Below are positions 1-4,621 of a DNA stretch of 5,539 bases, piece after piece. This DNA is from Hyphomicrobiales bacterium (GTDB lineage Bacteria; Pseudomonadota; Alphaproteobacteria; Rhizobiales; Aestuariivirgaceae), in the NCBI GenBank assembly GCA_020029455.1, contig JAIBJH010000188.1:1-5539 (forward strand). Direction: 5' to 3'. The position numbers and the translations under genes are program-made. The notes under the pieces were generated by a model, which was not told the origin of the DNA, searched no databases, and was given only the letters and a program-made list of their open reading frames with translations. The number at the start of each line of letters is the position of its first letter. Positions within the stretch are counted from its first letter, which is position 1.

Positions 1-689
1 ACAACACCAAAGACAAGGCTCAGCGGCAAGATGAAAACCACTGCATGCCACAGCGCCCATTGCAACAGCATGTGCCACGACTTGCTGCCGATCTCCGTGT
101 AGTAGGCAAGATTGTAGCTGGGCAACCAGCGCAACACAGCCCTGGTGATGGCCCATTTCGTTGACAGGTCAACATGGCCCAGTCCCATCGCGGCGAAGCG
201 GCGCTTGCAAGGGTCCTGTTCACCGGCAAATGTGCCGTGATGGATGAAATGGCCCTTGCGGTAGGCGCCGGTGGTGCTCATCACCGGATAGCCGACGCAA
301 CAATCCGCAATTTGGTCATTGAAGATCTTGTTTTCCCGGTCCCACGACCAGTGCGAAGCATCATGCACCATGAGTTCGAGAGCCCGCTGCTGCCGCGCGA
401 TGAAGATCAGCGCCACACCGTAGGCGGCCGCGCCCCAGAGATAATTGTACTGCCAGATGGAAACACAAAGAGCTCCGATCAGGACAACCGAGGCGAGATA
501 GACAGCACTGTCAACGAAACTGCCCGCAAGGGACGTCTTCTCCCAGGCCTTGAGCTGCATCACCACATGGTCCGGCAAATGATTGGAACGGTAGCCTCGG
601 CTGGCGCCGCGCCGACGCGTTGGCCTCAGTTTGGAGGTATCCAAGGTCTCTCCGATGCGCAACAAGTCCCGCGGTCTCGCATCATCCAT
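1..689 (-). CDS. Membrane fatty acid desaturase, 3' part missing (runs off left edge)
   Basis: The reading frame is open from the ATG at 689 to the window edge, giving 229 full codons without a stop. Two histidine boxes of the membrane di-iron desaturase/hydroxylase superfamily (FA_desaturase, PF00487) are visible: HDASH (H109, D110, H113) and HFIHH (H147, H150, H151). The third HxxHH box should lie beyond position 1. Hydrophobic segments at about residues 62-78, 84-98 and 208-229 fit an inner-membrane protein. Known members use O2 and electrons from a redox partner to introduce a double bond into acyl chains; the substrate here cannot be read. The start at 689 is preferred over the in-frame ATG at 695 because GGAG (699-696) lies 6 nt upstream of it. 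It is divergent from the muramidase gene. The family call is firm; substrate and regiochemistry are unknown. Confidence 0.88.
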   Translation of the reverse strand, partial: MDDARPRDLLRIGETLDTSKLRPTRRRGASRGYRSNHLPDHVVMQLKAWEKTSLAGSFVDSAVYLASVVLIGALCVSIWQYNYLWGAAAYGVALIFIARQQRALELMVHDASHWSWDRENKIFNDQIADCCVGYPVMSTTGAYRKGHFIHHGTFAGEQDPCKRRFAAMGLGHVDLSTKWAITRAVLRWLPSYNLAYYTEIGSKSWHMLLQWALWHAVVFILPLSLVFGV

Positions 690-817
690 ACGCATCTCCA
701 CCCGGAGAAAATTAAGGAGCTCACAGACCGCCCGGGTTCCCCATCCGGGCAACGGCTTTAAGTTGTGCCTGTTTAGACCCGAAAACCTGCCAACACTTCT
801 CCATATGCTGGCACGCC

Positions 818-846
818 CAGTTAAGTCTACTATCTCAACGTGTCAA
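818..846 (-). promoter_or_regulatory. Possible promoter of the desaturase gene
   Basis: Reading the minus strand, a perfect -35 hexamer TTGACA occupies 846-841. After a 17-nt spacer the sequence is TAACTG (823-818), a poor -10. The placement about 130 nt upstream of the desaturase start is reasonable, but the weak -10 keeps this tentative. The CtrA-like box at 856-871 lies immediately upstream of the -35. Confidence 0.3.
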
Positions 847-855
847 TTATCCATC

Positions 856-871
856 TTAAGGACTCATTAAC
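856..871 (+). promoter_or_regulatory. CtrA-like binding box (TTAA-N7-TTAAC)
   Basis: TTAA (856-859), seven bases, then TTAAC (867-871) matches the full consensus known for the alphaproteobacterial cell-cycle regulator CtrA. It lies between divergent genes, about 64 nt before the muramidase ATG and about 167 nt before the desaturase start, so it could control either. The match is seen directly; binding is inference, and an AT-rich motif of this kind can occur by chance. Confidence 0.45.
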
Positions 872-899
872 CAAACGCTAGTCTCTGCGATGGTTAATG
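865..899. repeat. 9-bp perfect inverted repeat in divergent intergenic region
   Basis: CATTAACCA (865-873) and its exact reverse complement TGGTTAATG (891-899) are separated by 17 nt. The left arm contains the second half of the CtrA-like box. Both arms contain a TTAACC half-site, one on each strand, so this could be a dyad operator or a pair of opposed half-sites. It could also fold in RNA, but no T-run follows. Confidence 0.5.
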
Positions 900-934
900 G
901 GTGAAAGCGCAACCCGGCCGGGCACGGAAAAATC

Positions 935-2149
935 ATGCACTTCAAGAACGATCATCATCTTCGGCGCGGCAGGCTGGCGCATCGTGGTGGATCACATCTG
1001 AAATCAAAGATTGCAGACGGTTGTGCCGTTATGGCGGCATGGCAGCAGATCGGCGGCCTGCTTACCACCCTTTCCGCCCGGACGGAGATTGCGCCTGCGG
1101 CGGCCCTCGCAGTCTGGAATGTGGAGAGCGGCAACTTTCCGTTCCTCAAGGGAAAGCCGGTGCTGCGTCTTGAGTGCCACAAGCTTTGGGAGGAGTGGGG
1201 CCACACAGATCCAGAGCACTTCGATGCGCACTTCCAGTTCGGTGGTCATGCAGACATCGCAGGACTTGGCTGGACAAACCATCGCTTCAGACAGCGCGAT
1301 GGCGAGTGGCGTAATCTTCACGGGTCGCAGCAGGTGGAATATGAGGCATTTGCATTGGCTCGCCGCCTTGCCGGTGTCGAAGTTGCCTGCCGCGCATCTA
1401 GTTTCGGCGGTCCGCAGGTCATGGGCTTCAATCATGCCAAGCTGGGCTATTCCGACGCCGTCTCTCTCTATCGCGCCTTCGGCAAAAGCCTGCGCGCCCA
1501 GGTTCTCGGCTTTTTCGATTTCTGCCGGAGTGAAAATCTTTTCCCCGCGCTCAAGGCGCGCGACTGGCACGCCTTCGCCCGCGTCTACAATGGCCCAAGC
1601 CGCACCGACAGCTATGCCGAGAAAATCAACGATGCCTTCATTCTTGCAGAAGCCATCGTGGCCTCCGATCAGGCAGCGCTGGCCGCAGCGGAAGAGAAGC
1701 TGGCCTTCGATCACCAAGGCTTCGCTGCGTTCTTCGCCACGCTCGCCATCAAAAATTTTTCGGCGCGCGAATTTCTGTTTCGCGGGCGAGAGAACAGCGC
1801 GCCATCAAGCGCGGCCTATGGCTTGAACCGCTTTCCACCACGGGAGCTATGGCCCAACATCGCAAGCGTTGCAAAAGCCGCCGATCTCTTCCGGAGCGAA
1901 ATCGGCGCCCCCGTCACCCTGCGCAGCATTTACCGCGCCGCAGCCTACAATGCGGCAATCGGCGGCGTGCCGCAAAGCCGCCACATGGCCTTCGCCGCCA
2001 TCGATCTGCAGGTGAAGAACGGATCAGCCCCTGCGGAGTGGCTTGACCTCATGCGCCGCATCCGCGCCCAAGGCGCATTCACCGGCGCCATCGGCCTTCA
2101 CGCTGACGCGCTCCACATCGATGCGCGCGAGGAGAATGTGGATTTGTGA
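935..2149 (+). CDS. Two-domain peptidoglycan hydrolase: N-acetylmuramidase (DUF3380) + peptidase M15-like
   Basis: A 404-residue protein. Residues about 37-235 fit the DUF3380 N-acetylmuramidase family (PF11860): VESGN with likely catalytic Glu64, the GGPQVMGFNHAKLGY block, then DWHAFARVYNGP. Members cut the MurNAc-GlcNAc glycan bond, often as phage endolysins. Residues about 310-400 resemble peptidase M15 (M15_3): the SxHx6D pattern with H350 and D357, plus LHID with H394, the expected zinc ligands for cleaving stem-peptide bonds. The Gly usually found after the first His is Phe353. No signal peptide or membrane segment is seen, so export is unexplained. The start is uncertain: the ATG at 935 has only a weak Shine-Dalgarno, and the first 32 residues are basic and lie before the recognisable homology. 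An in-frame ATG at 1031 (Met33) would begin close to the domain. The stop overlaps the next start. No phage structural genes are visible. Domain calls are from motif recognition. Confidence 0.85.
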   Translation: MHFKNDHHLRRGRLAHRGGSHLKSKIADGCAVMAAWQQIGGLLTTLSARTEIAPAAALAVWNVESGNFPFLKGKPVLRLECHKLWEEWGHTDPEHFDAHFQFGGHADIAGLGWTNHRFRQRDGEWRNLHGSQQVEYEAFALARRLAGVEVACRASSFGGPQVMGFNHAKLGYSDAVSLYRAFGKSLRAQVLGFFDFCRSENLFPALKARDWHAFARVYNGPSRTDSYAEKINDAFILAEAIVASDQAALAAAEEKLAFDHQGFAAFFATLAIKNFSAREFLFRGRENSAPSSAAYGLNRFPPRELWPNIASVAKAADLFRSEIGAPVTLRSIYRAAAYNAAIGGVPQSRHMAFAAIDLQVKNGSAPAEWLDLMRRIRAQGAFTGAIGLHADALHIDAREENVDL

Positions 2150-2820
2150 ACATGGATGGATTGTCTCGTTTTGGTTCCCGTGAGGAAGCAGGCGATGCCA
2201 TAGCGCGGATCCTGGCGCGGGCGAAGCTGGTCAATCCCGTCGTCCTTGCATTGCCGCGCGGCGGCGTTCCCATCGGCCTCAGATGCGCCAAGGCAATCAA
2301 TGCGCCGCTGGATCTTCTGATGGTGAGGAAGATCGGCGTTCCCTGGCAGCCCGAACTTGCCGCAGCGGCCGTTGTCGATGGCCCGGCCCATGAGCTTGTC
2401 ATGAATGAAGATGTGATTGAGGCCTGCGGATTGACGCGCGATGACCTGCAACCCGCAATCGACAGGGAACTGGCGGAACTGGCCCGCCGCCGCAGGATCT
2501 ATCTGGCAGGCCGCGATGCCGTTGACCTCGAGGCGCGTGACGTCATCATCGTTGATGATGGCATTGCCACCGGCGCGACATTGAAAGCCGGCCTCCAGGC
2601 GGTAAAGAGGCGAAAGCCGGGATCGATCATCGTTGCTGTGCCGGTGGCGCCGGCAGATGCAATTCAAGAGCTGGAGGCCCTGGTGGATCGCGTGGTTTGC
2701 CTGGCACAGCCCGAACCCTTCATAGCGATTGGCAAGCACTATGTGGATTTTCATCCGCTCACGGACGATGAAGTGATCAAACTGCTCGCGCAGTCTCCAC
2801 CCGATCCACTTGCAGGATAG
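2146..2820 (+). CDS. Phosphoribosyltransferase family protein (COG1926-like)
   Basis: A 224-residue type I phosphoribosyltransferase fold protein. The PRPP-binding signature is at residues 133-146, VIIVDDGIATGATL: two acidic residues followed by the phosphate-binding loop. An early LPRGGVPIG block (36-44) and DLLMVRKIGVP (56-66) are typical of the stand-alone predicted phosphoribosyltransferases of COG1926, whose substrate is generally unknown. It is probably cytoplasmic; no signal or membrane segment is seen. The GTG start at 2146 overlaps the muramidase stop (GTGA), with GGAG at 2131-2134. An in-frame ATG at 2152 is the alternative and changes only two residues. The overlap implies co-transcription and translational coupling with the muramidase. 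A nucleotide-salvage role is only a family-level guess, and a cell-wall link rests on context alone. Confidence 0.88.
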   Translation: MNMDGLSRFGSREEAGDAIARILARAKLVNPVVLALPRGGVPIGLRCAKAINAPLDLLMVRKIGVPWQPELAAAAVVDGPAHELVMNEDVIEACGLTRDDLQPAIDRELAELARRRRIYLAGRDAVDLEARDVIIVDDGIATGATLKAGLQAVKRRKPGSIIVAVPVAPADAIQELEALVDRVVCLAQPEPFIAIGKHYVDFHPLTDDEVIKLLAQSPPDPLAG

Positions 2821-2891
2821 ATGAATGCCATTCGCCGCCATCGGCAGAACCCATTGAAATGGAATAGAAATACAGAACAGGAAAATAGCGC

Positions 2892-2920
2892 TTGACACCG
2901 CGCGGTGAAAAGGGCATATT
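2892..2920 (+). promoter_or_regulatory. Sigma70-like promoter without an obvious gene
   Basis: TTGACA (2892-2897), a 17-nt spacer, then CATATT (2915-2920) form a good housekeeping promoter, with transcription expected near 2927. No credible gene follows before the tRNA fragment. The first transcribed stretch holds a short hairpin, AGTGG-gtca-CCACT (2936-2949), and a CCCTCC run that could pair with Shine-Dalgarno sequences. It may drive an uncharacterised small RNA, or be left over from a gene displaced by an insertion. Confidence 0.45.
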
Positions 2921-3011
2921 CCGCTACATTCCAGCAGTGGGTCACCACTCCTGAAGCTTCCCTCCAACAATAGTCTTGAGAAGCTCATGAAGACGACGTT
3001 GGGAAAGCATT

Positions 3012-3054
3012 TGGTGAACCCGGCTGGGATCGAACCAGTGACTCTCTGATTAAA
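3012..3054 (-). pseudogene. 3' half of a tRNA (Lys-like), probable attachment-site copy
   Basis: Read on the minus strand, these 43 nt fit canonical tRNA positions 34-76 one for one. They are TTT (anticodon), AA, anticodon-stem strand TCAGA, variable loop GAGTC, T arm ACTGG-TTCGATC-CCAGC, acceptor strand CGGGTTC, discriminator A and encoded CCA. One T-stem pair (49-65) would be A-C. Upstream of the anticodon the match stops at once: position 33 is A instead of the invariant U, and no D arm or matching GAACCCG acceptor strand exists. The break in the anticodon loop is typical of tyrosine-recombinase integration sites. UUU means lysine; if only positions 35-36 are ancestral, CUU (Lys) or GUU (Asn) is possible. 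It is not a functional tRNA. Confidence 0.75.
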
Positions 3055-3068
3055 TGCAAGCTGGTTCG
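3031..3068. repeat. 8-bp inverted repeat spanning the tRNA-fragment edge
   Basis: CGAACCAG (3031-3038, inside the T arm of the tRNA fragment) and CTGGTTCG (3061-3068, outside it) are perfect inverted copies separated by 22 nt, bracketing the point where tRNA similarity ends. They could be recombinase arm or core sites, or a coincidental match to the conserved T arm. Confidence 0.4.
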
Positions 3069-3139
3069 GCTACACTCGACTCTTGGGCAGCCCAATACAC
3101 CAGCAAAACTTGCACCCTTGCAATATTTTCGCCATCAGG

Positions 3140-3168
3140 TTGACATAATCACAATCCTGGGTTATACA
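3140..3168 (+). promoter_or_regulatory. Strong sigma70-like promoter
   Basis: TTGACA (3140-3145), an exact 17-nt spacer and TATACA (3163-3168; 5 of 6 bases match TATAAT) make this the best promoter seen in the window. The expected start is near 3175. Downstream lie a Shine-Dalgarno, a 22-codon ORF and a terminator-like hairpin, then the first protease gene about 285 nt away. It may therefore make a short transcript, the protease mRNA with a long leader, or both. Confidence 0.6.
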
Positions 3169-3211
3169 GATCATGGGACAGGCGGTCTTTTTGTTAAGGA
3201 GCGCAATCACA

Positions 3212-3280
3212 ATGTGGCCACACCGTGGAAATTCGGTGGGCGTCGTTGTTCGTGTCCGAAGGCGACCTGAGCGACCGTAG
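3212..3280 (+). CDS. Possible 22-codon small ORF or leader peptide
   Basis: An ATG at 3212 is preceded by AAGGAG (3196-3201) with a 10-nt gap and lies about 37 nt inside the expected transcript from the 3140-3168 promoter. The peptide is 22 residues, begins MWPHRGNSV, and is rich in Val (5) and Arg (6), with VVVRVRRRPERP at its end. The stop codon TAG (3278-3280) overlaps the first bases of the terminator-like hairpin, the geometry expected if translation affects hairpin formation. It resembles no family I know. The start codon overlaps the palindrome TGTGGCCACA (3213-3222). ORFs this short arise often by chance; only the promoter, ribosome-binding site and hairpin make it worth listing. Confidence 0.3.
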   Translation: MWPHRGNSVGVVVRVRRRPERP

Positions 3281-3304
3281 TGGCGGTGATTGCCACTGAT
3301 TTTT
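3279..3304 (+). terminator. Terminator-like hairpin with T-run
   Basis: AGTGGC (3279-3284) and GCCACT (3292-3297) form a 6-bp stem with a 7-nt loop. Two bases later comes TTTTT (3300-3304). This is a modest intrinsic terminator on the plus strand, about 130 nt after the predicted transcription start. It lies ahead of the protease gene, so it could end a short RNA or act as an attenuator. Confidence 0.45.
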
Positions 3305-3366
3305 ACTCGCAAGGGCGTCGTATACGTCTGAATCAACTTTAAATTGATTTCGTTGTGCTGGTTCAT

Positions 3367-3398
3367 TTCCGGCGGCCATTGCCTGTGGCCTGCCGGGA
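3367..3398 (+). other. Strong hairpin in the leader of the S1 protease gene
   Basis: TTCCGGCGGCCA (3367-3378) pairs with TGGCC-T-GCCGGGA (3386-3398), leaving one bulged T and a 7-nt loop; the outer pairs are one G-U wobble and one A-U. It ends about 50 nt before the Shine-Dalgarno (3448-3452). No T-run follows directly, so it is more likely an mRNA leader structure (stability or regulation) than a terminator. Function is inference. Confidence 0.45.
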
Positions 3399-3459
3399 TG
3401 GAGTTGGATTGTTTTCATAGTTTGGGACGGTTTCTCGATGAAATGTCGGAGGTTGTCGC

Positions 3460-4545
3460 ATGAAACGTCAATTGATTGCCAATGCACTACTTCTTTCGCT
3501 TTTGCCATTGAGTGCCAACGCGCAGGATATCCTTGGTGTAACTACTACAATTGAAAACAGCGAAGCTGCAGCTGCGGAGGATGCGCTCGCGACGCCCGAG
3601 CAACGCAGAGCGGTGGAGCCGCTCGACTGGAACGTCACACGAGGCGAGGGGCAGCGCACCAATGCCATCCCGGAACCGGAGCGCGTCGATCCAGGGGCAA
3701 TGCAAGGCGGCACAAGTGTTGCCGGAAAGCCGCAGCCGGGCGCTGACGCCGAGGCACAGAAGCTCTACCCGCAAGAGTGGGAAGAGTTGCAGAAACTCAA
3801 TTCACTAGAACAGCTTGAAAATGACGATGTGGGCGTGCTGGGCACAAAGGATGTTTTCACCCAGTATTGCGAAAACTGCTCATCGGTGAATCTCAACTAT
3901 CCGCAAGTTGCCATCGGCAAGTTGTTTACAAGCGGCGGAACATGCACCGCTTCGGTCGTGAGCCCCAACAACGTCATCGTGACAGCCGCCCACTGTTGTT
4001 ACAACCGTTCAGCAAACAACTGGATCGGCGGCTGGCGGTTTGCGCCTGCCTACCGCGATGGATTGACCCCCTTCGGTCTTTTCAACTGGGCTAGCGCGAC
4101 AGTTCTCAATCGCTGGATCAATACCGGCGACCGGCAGTCCGACGTGTGTTTGATCAAGCTGGCCAACAACGCGCGGGGGATCCCAGTGACGCGATTTACC
4201 GGGTGGCTCGGGCGTTCCTGGAACTTCGGGACAATTCAAGTGCATCACGCCGTTGGATATCCCGGAAACATTGGTGGTGGGAACAAGAAGGAGCTGTGCG
4301 TCTCGGAAAGCTTTAATCCAAGCGGCGGGTGTGGCGGCGCCACTGTCTTGAATACCGGCTGTTCAATGACCTTCGGTGCCAGCGGCGGCCCGTGGATCAG
4401 AAGCTACCGCAGCGACAACTGGGTTAATTCAGTCGTAAGCGGTTACGACGGAACCAGTTGCACGGGCAGCTTTGGCATGACCTTCAACGGTCCCCGGTTC
4501 ACAACCGACAACATCGTCACGCTTTGCAACGCAATCGGCTGCTGA
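3460..4545 (+). CDS. Secreted trypsin-like serine protease (S1 family, V8/COG3591-like) preproenzyme
   Basis: A 361-residue protein. Residues 1-21 are a Sec signal peptide: KR, a Leu-rich core, then SANA before Gln22. Residues about 22-145 form an acidic low-complexity region, probably a propeptide. The protease domain follows, with the triad His178 (TAAHC), Asp228 (SDVCLIKL) and Ser308 (GASGGPW). The residue before Ser is Ala307, not the Asp of classic GDSGG, so activation by the trypsin-type N-terminus-to-Asp194 salt bridge is not expected. GxSGGPW and AVGYPGN suggest the bacterial V8-like group, but cleavage specificity cannot be read. Twelve cysteines, all after residue 136 (YCENC, AHCC and a C-terminal Cys361), suit a disulfide-rich extracellular enzyme. 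The start is supported by GGAGG at 3448-3452, 7 nt upstream. A second secreted protease gene follows after 76 nt. A host or prey target, or a nutrient role, is unknown. Confidence 0.9.
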   Translation: MKRQLIANALLLSLLPLSANAQDILGVTTTIENSEAAAAEDALATPEQRRAVEPLDWNVTRGEGQRTNAIPEPERVDPGAMQGGTSVAGKPQPGADAEAQKLYPQEWEELQKLNSLEQLENDDVGVLGTKDVFTQYCENCSSVNLNYPQVAIGKLFTSGGTCTASVVSPNNVIVTAAHCCYNRSANNWIGGWRFAPAYRDGLTPFGLFNWASATVLNRWINTGDRQSDVCLIKLANNARGIPVTRFTGWLGRSWNFGTIQVHHAVGYPGNIGGGNKKELCVSESFNPSGGCGGATVLNTGCSMTFGASGGPWIRSYRSDNWVNSVVSGYDGTSCTGSFGMTFNGPRFTTDNIVTLCNAIGC

Positions 4546-4548
4546 GAG

Positions 4549-4589
4549 CGGCCCGCCAAGAAGCGGCGGCGCGGGTTTCCGCGCGGCCG
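4549..4589 (+). other. GC-rich hairpin between the two protease genes
   Basis: GCGCGG (4569-4574) and CCGCGC (4579-4584) form a 6-bp stem with the loop GTTT. The outer sequences CGGCC (4549-4553) and GGCCG (4585-4589) can also pair. No T-run follows, so it is not a canonical terminator. It may stabilise or partly separate expression of the two genes in a shared transcript. Confidence 0.35.
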
Positions 4590-4621
4590 ATTGACCCAAA
4601 CCAACATTCCGGGAGGAAAAA

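Larger units (their letters stand above)
2821..3459. other. 639-bp region without a sizeable gene
   Basis: No recognisable protein gene longer than a few dozen codons is seen here. It contains an orphan promoter (2892-2920), small hairpins, a tRNA 3' half (3012-3054), a second promoter (3140-3168), a 22-codon ORF (3212-3280), a terminator-like hairpin (3279-3304), the palindrome CGTATACG (3319-3326), an AT-rich dyad AATCAA/TTGATT (3331-3349) and a strong hairpin (3367-3398). From the tRNA fragment rightward the sequence looks visibly less GC-rich than the genes on the left. The region is best read as a junction between core chromosome and an inserted segment. Confidence 0.6.

Noticed and set aside
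174..761. 195-codon plus-strand ORF at the left
   Set aside because: It is antisense to the desaturase, whose frame shows two proper histidine boxes and membrane segments; the plus-strand product resembles nothing and has no domain features.
1004..1717. 237-codon minus-strand ORF
   Set aside because: It is antisense to the muramidase domain, which carries the recognisable motifs.
2098..2988. 296-codon minus-strand ORF
   Set aside because: It lies opposite the phosphoribosyltransferase, which has a clear PRPP motif. The long antisense frame is a by-product of GC-rich codon use.
2987..3049. 20-codon plus-strand ORF running into the tRNA fragment
   Set aside because: Much of it reads the tRNA remnant backward, and its ribosome-binding site is weak; coding use is very unlikely.
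3012..3090. Complete functional tRNA gene
   Set aside because: Only the 3' half is present: no D arm, no 5' acceptor strand, and position 33 is not U.
3070..3366. 98-codon minus-strand ORF in the gene-poor region
   Set aside because: It has no good ribosome-binding site and no recognisable features, and it runs against the promoter and terminator-like signals on the plus strand. It is the longest alternative in the gap, so a conservation check could still revive it.
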